Both the position numbers and the translations under genes were made by a program. Below the pieces are notes generated by a model. It was not told the origin of the DNA. It was given only the letters and a program-made list of their open reading frames with translations, and made no database searches. This document shows, one piece after another, positions 46,350-58,700 of a stretch of 64,000 nucleotides of DNA. Position 1 is the stretch's first letter. The number at the start of each line of letters is the position of its first letter. Origin of the DNA: Diploscapter coronatus (taxonomy: Eukaryota > Nematoda > Chromadorea > Rhabditida > Rhabditidae); contig OZ038423.1 of the NCBI GenBank assembly GCA_964036155.1, forward strand, positions 51,909,249 to 51,973,248, read 5' to 3'.

Positions 46350-48482
46350 TTATCTTATCCCAAACAAGTACTGGTTTTTCAACATCTCTAATTGGTGGAT
46401 AGCTCTGAATATTTGAACTTTACTTTTAGAAGTTACAAGGAAATAAACTTCAATAGCTCGTCGCCCATCTCGCTGTATCATTGGATCTTTCTGTCCTTTT
46501 GCTTTTTCTATACAATCAGAATCGTCGTCTAAAAAAGATGATGAAAATTTAATGAAAAACTAAATTAAAAATCTTACCATACAATAATTCCTCAGTATCA
46601 CCGATGAAGATCAAATGTAACTCATGTTGAGGAACATAATGCCGGGCTATTTTCGTTAATGTCTTTGTTTTTCTTCTAAAATTGATCATTTTTCAAAGTT
46701 TAATAAATTAATTTGATCGCTGAGGATCAACCTAATTAAGTTATCATAAAAATAGTTTCTCCGATAATAAAGTTTTCGTACTGAATAAAGTCATACTTAC
46801 TTTTCCTTGTAAAACAGAATTCCGAGTAAAATGGCTAGGAATATGGCGATGATAGCCAGTACACCTCCAGCACTAGCCACATACTTGGTTGGACAGCCTG
46901 GTTTTTCCCGATTTAACTCATTTGCAAGGATTCTTTTGTGCAACTCACCTGAATTACTTCTAGGCACAGTTACAAGCTCGCAATTTTTTCCCGTGTAACC
47001 ATCCAAACAATCGCAGAATTTCATAGGTCCATCAATATAACATTGCCCTGAAATATGAATGCAAATGATTGTATGGTCAAAAATTGTTACTTGCCTTGTC
47101 CATTACAGAAATCATCATCCATGTGACAAAATTTAGCGATTTCGTTTATGGGGACAGGCTGAAAATAGTCCTAAATCATTATTGAATGTTTACCTGAAAG
47201 ATTTTGAAAATTAAAAAAATAGTCTGATTTTTCTATTTACCCGAATGTTCATGTTGAGAAAAAAGATAATAGTATTAAAATAAGCGAGTACAAATTTCAG
47301 AAACTTATCGGGCGATTCAATAATTATGGAAAAATATCAATAAAGTTTTGACTAATTTTCATAAGTAAATCTGCCAACCTTCTTGCTCTTTCCCTGTAGA
47401 CGAACCATCTTCGAATGTTCTGCTCCGTTATCAGTTCGTTGTGCAGAACAGTCATAGACTCCAGAATGCTGAGTCACCGCAAATGAATCAATATCATAAA
47501 CAATGCTGCAATTACCATCCTTTTATGTCTTTGCAAATATTTCAGTTTTTACCTGCTTCCGGCCTTTCCACCCACATCCTTAAATTCATCATCGAGTTTC
47601 TTCTGTAGTTTTATTGACTCTGCCTTTATTCCACTGCCTCCAACGCATCTAAATAACCAATCAAATTATTATCATCTCTAATTTGTAGTGATCGCTTACT
47701 TAAAAGTCAGTTTATCTCCTTCATGCACATTTGCAACCTTAACAGGACCTCCATCCGCATGTTCATCCTCTGAAACCAAAGAATATTTCCCAACATTTTG
47801 CCAATCAAATACAACAATTCCTTTCAAGGTCATTGTCCTTTTTCATGCAATGGACTTATGAAAAACGTCATTCTTTCAAAATTCGTAAGGTTTTTTCGTA
47901 ATTTTTTCATCTGGCTAAGGGTCAATAGTGCTGGTTCTTACCGCGGGACAGGACAATTTCGTAAACTGGCGCAATCTCCATTTCTGATGGGAAAGCCATC
48001 AGAGGCGAAAGCTGTAGATGATCTGCAAATACACAAGAAATGGATCGAAATAAAGTAAAAAAAAGCGAAATTGACATTCGAAAGATGAAAACGATCGTAA
48101 GTGAGACAAAAGAAAAGTTAAGAATTCTGAATCGCTCAGATGAATGAATAGGAAAAAGAAAGAAGAGAAAAGAGGGCAAAGCTGACAACTTCTATGCCCG
48201 ACTCTGCACCAAGACGAATATTGGAAGAAAACGTCTCGAAAGGGTCGCAGTTTGAATTTTATTGGTAAAGGTAAAAAGGAGAATCTTTCACAATCAATTC
48301 CAGGTTGAAAGGTTGCAAACGAGACGGGAAATTGACTCGACTCTTGGCAGGAAAAAAAACACAGCTCTGCACTTCAAGGCACATGCCATACACTGGCGTT
48401 CCCTGTTGCATAATGTTACGAGTTTACACTCTGGCCAATGAAGAAATGAGAAAAAAACATCCAAAAAGGCAATCAATGACAA
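46350..48482 (-). CDS. Ig + EGF + transmembrane protein, neuregulin/Vein-like
   Basis: A type I membrane protein with an Ig domain (KLTFKCVGGSG to SGVYDCSAQ, the cysteine pair with the DxGxYxC-type end) encoded around 47.4-47.75 kb. A six-cysteine EGF domain follows (FCHMDDDFCNGQGQC, then KFCDCLDGYTGKNCE) at 46.96-47.16 kb. A transmembrane helix (AIIAIFLAILLGILFY) and a cytoplasmic tail end at the TAA near 46350. Ig-EGF-TM is the architecture of neuregulins; Drosophila Vein has Ig-EGF without TM, and C. elegans has Ig/EGF proteins of unclear role. Intron 47048-47094 begins GCAAGT, a GC-AG intron. The first exon is tentative: ATG 48482 follows TTTCAG and gives a hydrophobic leader plus a Cys-rich stretch, spliced to 48022. 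An upstream 5' UTR exon may end near 49552. Confidence 0.72.
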
Positions 48483-50219
48483 GAGCCTGAAATAAGAAAG
48501 GAATGCGAAACAAATGGTGATAACTGAATAGACAAAGAGAAATGAAGCATTAAATTTAAAGGATCAAAAGCTCTACAATTGACCCATAAAATCACAGAAC
48601 AAAGAAAATGGAAACAGAATTAGTAAGGAAAGATGGGTTTCTCGCGAAAGAGTACTGTCTGCTGCAGAAAATGAATGACATGGTTAATGGGATTAACGCC
48701 TAATGCAATGATGGAATTTCTTACAGGCAGACTGGCTGCAAACTGCAACGATGCATGAAAAACCTGACAGAGAGGAAGACTGGTATTGATTGACTAACAC
48801 AAGGTGATGACATAAAGACGGATAAGATTAGATGCTTGCAAAAGAAAATGCAATGACAACCCAACTAGATGGAGAGATTTCGAAAAGCGCAACGTCATCA
48901 CAATTGCATCACTGCTGCAGGTAAAGCGAGGAAATCGGAGAAGATAAAAGGAAAATAATGCATCTCTAAGCGTTTTCTCCCATTTAGAAGCTTCACTGCC
49001 CACAGGCGCAATGCATCACGAAATAAATCAAATAGGTTCTGAATCCGAGTCAGAATCAACGAAACTGAGAAAGAGACCATAAAGAGGGAATGAGAGCCGG
49101 TTGAGGAAAGGCGAGGAGAGAAAAAAGGATAGCAAAGAAAAGGTAAGGGCGGGCCGATCGCACTCAAGAATGGATGACTCACACATTTACTATTTCATTT
49201 ATATCTGAAGAATGGGTGTACGCTGCAGGCACTAATTTACTATGCAAATACAGTCACATGCTTGAAATTGGATATCAGTTGTGATAAGAATAGAATTACT
49301 CTAAAAGTTATTGAGAAATCGAAAAATTGCGCAGTTAATTTTCGCATTTTCGAGCCTAAATCAATGCTTCAATTTTCCAGACCATTCTCGTTTCAATACA
49401 ATCGCCGCGTAGAAAACGATAACCTCTTTGGAAGAGCATGGGAAAGTAAGGTAAATTTGAAGCAATAGTTTTGAACGCAGAATTTTTATTTTAGAGGAAA
49501 ATTACAGTAGGTGTAAGAATCAAGTAAAAAATGAGAAAAAAAAGCGACTTACCAAGTGAATCCTATGCAGCCTTCATCGAACAGTGAACAGTGAAGACAA
49601 TTGAAATGAAGAAAAAGAACGGCAATGCTGTTGAATACTTCCAGATAGATGGTCTGATGTCATTGTCTTAGAGTTCTCCGAGTGTAAATCTCGTGGCGGG
49701 AAGGAAATTTTAGAAATAGATTTCACGAAAAGAAATAAGAATTAAAAGAATAAACGAAATAGCAAAAACCTACGACGAGAAATAATAACGCTTGAACTCA
49801 GACAGGACGCGCAAAATCAAAACTTCCCAAATACTCTGAAATGACTTTTAATTTGAATTCTAATATCCCAAATCCCAAGAATTAGGAAAACGATCATTTT
49901 TACAGGATGTCTAAAATTGCAAATAAGAAATCTCACGTAAGCCACTGCATTCTGTAGCTAATACTGTTTTGATGGGGGGATTCGCAAAATTGAGTTGGAA
50001 ACGGACAAAGTGAAGAAATACGCGAAGAGAGAGTCGAAAGAATTCGGAGAAAATGGACTATCGCGAATACTAGGAGAGAGATTGCCGGGAATTTGACGGC
50101 ACTTTTTTATTCAAACTGTATTTTTCCTATTTCTGCAAGACAATCAGCTATTTTTGTTGATTTTTAATTATTTGAGTTTTGAATGATATTCATCGACGAA
50201 GATGAAACATCAGTGATGG

Positions 50220-50295
50220 TTTGAAAGTAATCAAATTGAACATGAAGGGGAATATTCTTTCATATTTTATCATAATTTGGAACGTGGATATCTAG
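50220..50295. repeat. Dispersed direct repeat, copy 2
   Basis: Shares TAATCAAATTGAACATG, ATATTCTTT and ATAATTTGGAACGT with 46183-46246. It differs by an insertion of about 10 bp in the middle. Confidence 0.6.
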
Positions 50296-50670
50296 CATTC
50301 AAATTATTTTATATTATTGCTTCACTAACGATAGACAATTGAACTCTTTCAATACTTGTATAAATATTAGGCATTTAATTAATTAATACCCCAACCATCG
50401 TGTGTGTGCTAATAAACTAGTCCCGAAAATGAGTTAAGATTATTGTGAAATAAATACTGGATTTGGTTACACAATTTTTGAAATACAATATTTTAAGGAA
50501 TATTTATTTGAGTTTCAATTATCCCTCATCACTTTTGGATTTCTCCGAGAGTTGTCTGTATCATGTGCATTGAAATTAAGTTATTATTTCATATTTTATT
50601 GAATAAAATTTCTATATGGAATCTGAGATTATTATAATCAAGTTTTATTTATGTTAAAACAGAATCCAGA

Positions 50671-50949
50671 TATAGTCGATTCTGAGTAAGTGGTTACTGC
50701 ATACATTTGGCAACTTCGCTCGCTCAAACTCCGCCCACTTCTCCTGCCCTGCTGAATTGCGTCATTCCCTCCATTTTCAAGTAATTTCCGCAGTTTTTTT
50801 CGATTTTTTTTTTCATATTTTCGCGAAAATGTCAAGAAAAATCGATTGAAAATGGGGATGACGCAATTCACAGCAGGAAAAGTAGGCAGAGCCTGAGCGA
50901 GCGAGGTTGCAAAATGTATGCAGTATCCACTTACTCAGAATCGACTATA
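50671..50949. repeat. Long inverted repeat (MITE-like)
   Basis: Arms of over 100 bp (50671-50785 and 50845-50949) pair, including TATAGTCGATTCTGAGTAAG against CTTACTCAGAATCGACTATA and GAATTGCGTCAT against ATGACGCAATTC. The loop is T-rich. Intergenic. Confidence 0.88.
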
Positions 50950-52057
50950 GACCATTACGAGCCATAATAGAATGTATAAGAATTGAATGACTTTATGTTA
51001 AATAAAACCAGAAATGCACGACAATTATCGATTGATAAAGGAATTATCTGATAAGAAATGTTTGCGAATAGTTTGTTTTAAGTAATTCCATGAGAGAAGT
51101 GAGCCTTGATAGGAACGAGTAGGCGCTAGAAAATCGATATCCCAATCCTTCTTTGCAGTTTGGGCCTCCATTTGCTTCTGAAGTACACCATATCGAACTT
51201 GCTGAGTAGATTCATACACATGAACGGGTTTTTGTCAATTTTCGTGAACTTTCGAGCGAGAAGCTGGGAAACAGGAGTCAATATCTCATTGAAAAGTGCT
51301 CGATGTGTCTTCGGATACAGATTATCTGCCTTGGTCGCTTCACTTGAATCGAATTCAAAAAGTGAAACGGTAATAGCGGAGATTGTCTTGCCCGACACTT
51401 TCCTTTGCGATCTAGCGGCAAGATCTTTTCGTCTCTCACGCCATCACAATGCCTCATTCGCAGTTTTTGTTCTCTCACCAAGCACTCATTAATACGATGG
51501 GAGTAAGAAAGTATTCCTAGCTGCAATATCTCACAAAATTCGATGATCAAGTCAGTGAGTTGGCCACAACTTCACTCTCGTTTTTGTGCATTTAACCGAG
51601 AAAATCTTTCGCCTTTTACTAAAGATTTCCGTGCACGAAAACAAATATGAGTTTTCATGAATTTTTGAAATCCCCTTGAGAAAGGGGAATATGAAATCAA
51701 AAAGTAGTGGTTTTGTGAAAGATGATAAATGTTGATGGAATAATTTTGTTATTTTATTGAATAATCAGTACATACTTTATTGGAGTTCTTACAAATGAGT
51801 AAATTATATTACATTTTACAGTAACGTTCAAAATATGGAACCAAACAGAATTCTGACATAGTCTACAACCGCTATGAACTGATTTCGCAGGTTAAAATTA
51901 GTTACTTAGGCACAATTATTGATGAAAAATTGTAGTCAAAGTATGTTGAAGTTTGTCAAAACTACCAAAATGCAGAGTTACAGAAAAAACGACTCTTGAA
52001 CATTAATTTTATAATCTGTACAAATCTTTCTTGAACTATTGCGTGGTTAGCATTTGT

Positions 52058-52330
52058 TCATTCTGGCTCTTGAATGTGTCCAATATCGTTCCATTCATTC
52101 TCCTCGGCATCGTATTCCTCAATTTCCGTGCAAAAATTAACGGGGATATCATCAACACCGACATTCCGATATCTGAATTATTTCAATTCAATTTTCATAA
52201 GCCTTAATTTTTCATGCCTACCCCCAATTGCGAACAGTCTAGGAGAGAGACTGCCTCCATTCTAACACCAGGATGGGGCAATAATTTTCCAAGTTCCCAC
52301 CACCTCTCGTAGTTCCTACCCTCTTTTCAT
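52058..52330 (-). pseudogene. Kelch-like 3' gene relic
   Basis: Two coding-looking stretches occur on the minus strand. The upstream one (52224-52330) reads NYERWWELGKLLPHPGVRME and continues AVSLLDCSQLG. The downstream one (52058-52173) reads FCTEIEEYDAEENEWNDIG and then a stop, the typical end of a kelch blade. The available donor (GTAGGC) and acceptor (AATTCAG) do not keep one reading frame across the intron, and no upstream exons are found, so a decayed gene end is more likely than a working gene. Confidence 0.4.
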
Positions 52331-52756
52331 TTCCCACGCTATTTTTCAGAAAAGAGGGCGGGAACCAGGAGTGTGCGGAAAGGACTTTTTTTAGATTTTC
52401 GGAAACGGAAACGGTCACCCAACATTTTCGAAAACGAGAACGGAACTTTAGAAGCCCTGAAAATGAATTGAACCGCGCTCCATTGCGAAAATTTGGCGAC
52501 TTGCATGAAAACATTTGACAATGCTTCTTCGTAGCTTTGAACTTTTTATTTTCCTTTTTTTCGCAAATTTCCATGATTTATTTGGTTGCAGCTGAATCGT
52601 ATCTACGTTATCTGATTGGCGCATCAAAGAGTATATCGGATAGTGCATTCAGAAGCACTTCGTTTGAGGTTACTATTTTCGTTATATTTCAAAACAATTG
52701 TTTTTTTAATTTTATTTTTGACATTTTAGTTTTGTAACTCGTAACTTCGAGCAACG

Positions 52757-55700
52757 ATGACGGCGACTATCACAATCGGGCCCGATTCTTTGACCGATCC
52801 ATCCAAGCAGAGACAGGTACTTCTTTCGCGTTATTCAAACAATCATGCACGCGAATAAAAATGCGCACCCGCGAGTCAGGTGCCATTTTTAGGGGTCGGG
52901 TGCAAGTTTTGAAAGAAGATGCGGATATCAAGTTTTTAGAAAAAAAAATACAAAGCTGCAAACAATGGTTTATTTTGCAGGTATTGGAATATCTGGAATA
53001 CCTGAAGAGTGATCCGCTTGGCTGGGCGACTTGTCTCGAGAAGATCTGCACTGATTCAATCAGGTGTGTCTGCTTCGTTCATTTACCCATTTATTTCCCT
53101 CTTGCAGCTGTGTGGAAGAGCATTTCTTCCTGCTGCAGGTTGTGGAGGACTTTCTCAAGCATCGCTACATCACAGAGGGCGAGGATCCGACTGTTCGCGA
53201 GCAGATTCACACGTTCCTTCTCAAATGGATTCAGGTATGCATTGGTAACTGATAATATGTAAAAAGCAATTAGTAGAAATCAAAATAGTTTGAAAAAGAA
53301 AATATCTCTGGTCTGCTCATTTCGACGTTTTCGAAATGCCGGCAATTTTCGGCAAAACTAAATTCCGGTGGAAAAGACAGGAGGGAGGTGAGCGTAAAGA
53401 GGAAATAGTAGTTGCAAGCGAACGTTTTCACCGGTATTTAGTAACCACAGACCGGGAATTACCAGGGTTTAGTAGCAGCTCCTATTTCACATTTTCGTAC
53501 TCCATAAATCTTCTAAATTGTTTTGTTTTCCTTTCCTCTAATTACTCATTTTCTTCTTCTTCAGAAACTGCGCACCTTCTCCGACCTGCCTCCCGCGTTC
53601 CTGTCCAACAAAATGTCCTACTTGTTCTCTGTGGTGTTCGCGTTGGACTTCCCCCGTCGCTGGAATTCCTTCTTCACAGATTTGTTCTTTTCGAGCGGTC
53701 TCTTGGAATCCGAAGTGCTGTCGATATTTTACCTGAAGACCCTTTTGGCCATCGACACTGAAGTAGTCGACAGGGACATTCCCCGATCCAAACTGGTATG
53801 AATAAATACCTCTCTTGAATTATATCTATGTAATACAGTAGCTATATTTTAATGCTGGAGAAAACTCAAGAGAAATCCATCATCGTAAGAATAATTCTCA
53901 TAATTTTTCTTTGAAAACCACTATGATTTTGCCAGAGATATTAGAGATTTTGTGAAAATAAAATTTAAAATCATTTGCAAAAAATAAGCCTACAAGGGAA
54001 GTTTCAAAAGTGCTCGCCTCCATTTTGAATAATTTTTTATTATATGGGTTATTTCGTGTCGTAGATGACGGATCTGTGATCGAAAAGTGCTGACGTTGGA
54101 TCCTATGCTCAGGATTTTGCTTTGAATGCCCATCCAGTGCAAAACTTTACTATTTTGGCAGGAACGAGAAATGAAGCGTCTGTCAAATAATGTTCAAATT
54201 TTAACATTTCTCATACTCTCATTTTTACACGCTATTTCGTCGTTTTTTCCAAGAAAAAATTCGAGTCTAGATCTCAACGTCAGCACTTGTTGACTTCGGA
54301 TTCGTCATCTACGCACCGAAATACCCCTATAGTGAAAGAGTCAGCCAAATCGGAGACGGACACTTCTGAAAGTTCCCTTGTCAGATAGAATCCAGCTTCT
54401 CATTGAACTTTGATTTGATAAAATGCATTCAGAAAGAGCTTTTCCTGAAAAGGAAAATTATACAATTTCATTTGTTTCAGGAATCGGAAAGAAACACGAT
54501 GATCAAAGATGGAATGCGCGATATGTGCATCAACGAAGTGGCGGAGAGCTGCTGCAGGATCATGGTCAGTTGAGTTTCATCTATCTTTCCCACATTGTTT
54601 ATTTGCAGGAATTGCAAAGATCGTCTAAGGTGCAGTGCCTGTGCCTGGATGTGTTTGCCGCCTATATCGACTGGATCGACTTGCAGTACGTCGCCAATGA
54701 CGCCATTCTGCAGCTCATTTCACAGAGAATCCACAACGAAGACACTTTCGAGGTTGAAAATTGAAGCTTTTTTAATTCACTTTCATAGTTGAATTTTTGC
54801 TCGAATATTTTGAACATACGATGACAATAGCTGTCGATTGCTAAACTCTGAAGAAAGTGCAAGATTTGTTCATTTTAATGGTCTTATTTTCAGTCAGCAG
54901 TGGAGCTCGTGGTTGCAATTCTGCAGAAAGGAATGCCTCCCCTCAAGAAAGTCGCTCTCCTGCAGTATATCAGTGAAAAACTCAACATGGATCAGCTGAC
55001 TAAAGTTGACGAGGTTTGATTTTCGAGATTGCAAGAAATAAACTTGAACCAATCATAAAATAATGATTGATCTAGAAAAATTCCTATTTGCTTCGATTTT
55101 TATCGCTTTTCAACCTTTCTGAAAATATTTTGACTTTGTTTTCTGTAAGATAAAATTTCGTTTACGCCCTTGGGCCGATAGTCATTAGGTTTCCTTTTCT
55201 GGTTCATATTCTCTCCTCTCATGCTATTTTATTTGCAGGATTCGTCCGACGATGAAATGAGACGTGCAGGGACGTTGCTGAACGCAATCGGACTCGTCCT
55301 TTTGGAATGCTACTCCAAGTAAGTCATTCATTCATTTATTAAACAAATTAAATAGGATTTATTATACGCAGCTCGATTCAGTTCAATTATTATCATCTGG
55401 ACTTATTCATAAGGCATTGTCTTTCGCAAGCAGCTTTTGTCACGAATCTGTTTCTGTTCCCACATCCACTATAACTGAATCTCTCACAGCGGCCTGTCTC
55501 ATTGTCAAAGTACCTAGGATAATTTATTATCCGAGATTAGATTTTCTGAATTCATTACCACATGATATGTGCTTGGCTGCAAGTTCCTGTGAGGGGCGGC
55601 AAGGTACAGATAACTCTGCCGGTCTCTTTTGATTTTTCCTGTAAATTAGTGATGTGTGTGAAAGAGTATTGAAAATTACAGTAGTGGTTACTGAAGTGGA

Positions 55701-58700
55701 TTGTGGTGTGGATGAAGGCACTGCGGGCGGCGGAGCCATTGTAGGCAAAAGGGTCGGCAAAGGAGGGAAGAGGGTTATTCCTGCACCTCCGCCTAGAAAT
55801 TCATCAATGGATTTTTCTCTTGAAAATATTTGAGAATCTATTTGGATGCAGTAAATCAGCAACTTATTGTTCTAGTCAAATGAAGTGAAATCTCGTGTTA
55901 AAAAACTCCTTGCGAGAAATGCGCGTCACGACTATGCGCAAAGAGGGAGTTTAAAGCACAGAGGAAAAGTCAGCGAAAGACAATAGAAAGAGCGGTACGC
56001 AATTTCCTCTGCCTTTCTCGTCTTTTCTCCCTATTTTTCAACATACGAGGCTTCTTCATTTGGTTGGAAAAGTAGATCATCTCTCGAGAATTTTGGTTGG
56101 AAGTTTACCTAGCAAACTCAATAATGGCGCAAAAGGTGATTGAGTTGTGATGAGAGTGGCGGTCAGAGTGGAGGGGGAAGTGGGCGGAGCCATTGTAGGA
56201 GATAAAGTCGGAATCTAAAATAGGCATTCCAATTCTAAGAGTAAGAAATACAGACAGTAAATTGAGGCAAAACAGGCAGAAGCATAGAACCGCCATCTTC
56301 TGAGAGACACTGGGCAACCTGAAATTCAGATTTTTACAAATTCAGTGCCAAAATCAATCTGACTTCATCTTTGACAACACATTTCTTTGGAGGATCGCAT
56401 ATAAGCGTGTCGCAAGGTTGCCATTGAGAATGAACAGGAATGGAGTTGATGAGCAGGGAAGTTAGGAATAGAAGTAGGGCAGAATGAAAGTTAGGGGACA
56501 TGACACACACCTATGTGGAAGGAAAGGAAAATGCTAGAGAAGTCTATCTGCTATATCTTCTCATTCTTTCTTTCTTTATCCGCTCCTGTATTTTGTCTAT
56601 GATATGTCTTGACCTATTTATTGTTTTCCATTGATTTGTTGTACTTCTCGTATTATTTGGTTGAGTCATAATTCCTTTTCGATACCTCATAGTTCTGCAT
56701 TAAATTTTTCTCGTAAATTTTAGATGAGTGGACTATAGTTGAGAATATTTATAATAACGTTCTATCTCTCCCAAATTATAATAGGAACCGCAAATGGTTT
56801 TGCATAGTTTGTAGTTTTCTTGAATTTTCAACTCAAAATAATCAGATACGATGTAATTAAGACATTGATGAAGAAGGAATAAAATAGAAACCATTTTTGA
56901 TCGACAGATGCTACCAAAATCGATCAGGAAAATGAACATGATTTCGTGATATAAAATTCTCGCGAGCACCTGCGGACGCGCACTTCCTGTGAATATTTTT
57001 GATGGAGAACAATTTTTATGGAGGTACATCGATTCTAATAGTGCTCTTTCGCGAGCACCAATTTTGAAGGGTACTTGCTTTCTATTTTTTGAGTCTTTAT
57101 TGGCCACTTTTTACACAAATGCGAAAAATGCAGGAGGAGGTGAAGTTTGTGGTCCCTAATTATAATTTCACATTTTACATTTATCTGAGAAGTTCTGATA
57201 TTAATGAATCTAATGCATGTTCTTCAGACTATTGGCAGAGAATGAGCAGTCAGAAGCATCGAAGTGCATCACTGCATTGGAGTCGAGGATCCCGCGCAGT
57301 CTGTTCGTATTCCAGAGAGGGGACATCGAGCAGAGCGAGTTGGTCGTCGATGTCATCAGGGCCTACGTCGCTTATCTCATCAAAACTCCTACTGGGGTTG
57401 GTCAATTTTATTCCAAGTAGAACTTCCGTAAATGAAATTTTCTTTTGCACAGCAATGATAGTTTTTTCACACAAATCTAAATATTATTTCATGCTAGATC
57501 TAGTCGAATTTCACCCAAAAATATTAATACCAGAATATGTCGATCACGAATTCAGAACGACGAATTCTTCCGCCAAGTAGTGTCGATCTACCTGAACAAA
57601 TATGTGATGCCTGATGACCTGGAAGTCGATAGAGAGGGAGAGGACGAAATCGACTTCCACGAGTTCAGAAAGCAGCTCAGACAATTGCTCAGTGTTATTG
57701 GAAGCAAGGCATGAAATTTCCACTGTTTGTTTTGAGACTGCACCAAATTGCTATTTCATTAAATCTCAAATTCATTTTTATTCTTCTTTCATTATATCAG
57801 ATCACAAGTTCCTTTACATTTGCCATCAACTTTACTTATTCTACCGCCATAATTTGCGATACCAATTAGTAGTGCGCACATCTTCTTGAAAAGGAAAATA
57901 TAATTTCAGCTTGAACGCTGTCATTTGATTGTGGACGCTCTGACTGCATGGACGGCCTCCCTTCTCTCACAAAACGCGACGATTCGCCAACGCGAGGCAG
58001 TGCTCAATCTATTTCAGTCACTCAACGATGTTCTTCCGGTAAATAAAACATAAAGATTTCAATTCGATTTGTTTTTACTTTTAACTCCAGAGCACCCTTC
58101 TGATGCCTTCCTCAGATGGAGAAGTGCCTGCGATCGGTCAGATGATTCTGGCCTGTTTGCTGCAGACAAAGCTCGACGGACAGAGCGCTACTGTGCACTT
58201 GCTTTTCTTTGAGGTATGCTATTTATTTATTTTTGTTTTTATTCGAACATTGTAATTTTGAAAGATCCTCCAATTTATTAGCTTTTTCCGAAAATGAATT
58301 TTGAATAGTGTGGTCACAAAATGACTTGTTTTGATGGCATTTATTTGAACTCAGGTGGCCTCTCGCTATGAACGCATCCTCGCAAAGAAACCCGAGCCAA
58401 TTGTGCCTCTCGTCACGGCTGCTTTCCTCGATGAAAGGTATTTTATTCATATTTCCCTAAAATGACTTTATTTCTTTCAGAGGCATAGCCTTCCCCAATG
58501 CCCGAGTTCGAACTCGTCTGGTTTACCTGTTCTCTCGGTTCGTCAAAGCGCACAAAAATACACTGAGTTCTCTCGTCTCTGAGGTAATGACTTGTTTAAT
58601 AATATTTTTCATTAAAAAACTAATTGATATCAATTTTATGTTCTTCGTTTCAGATAATCACCCGCCTCGCCCCACTTCTAGCAGTTTCCCCCCAGGACGT

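Larger units (their letters stand above)
48491..52057. other. Intergenic region with repeats
   Basis: No intact gene is supported. It has a purine-rich plus strand (about 48.05-49.2 kb), direct-repeat copy 2 (50220-50295), a third short match to the kelch relic (CTAGGAGAGAGATTGCC near 50069), the foldback 50671-50949, and several overlapping minus-strand open frames at 51.0-51.55 kb without recognisable domains. Confidence 0.4.

Noticed and set aside
51025..51550. Overlapping minus-strand open frames of 64-90 codons
   Set aside because: Two frames overlap with similar coding-like character but no domain and no consistent exon chain; cannot choose one.
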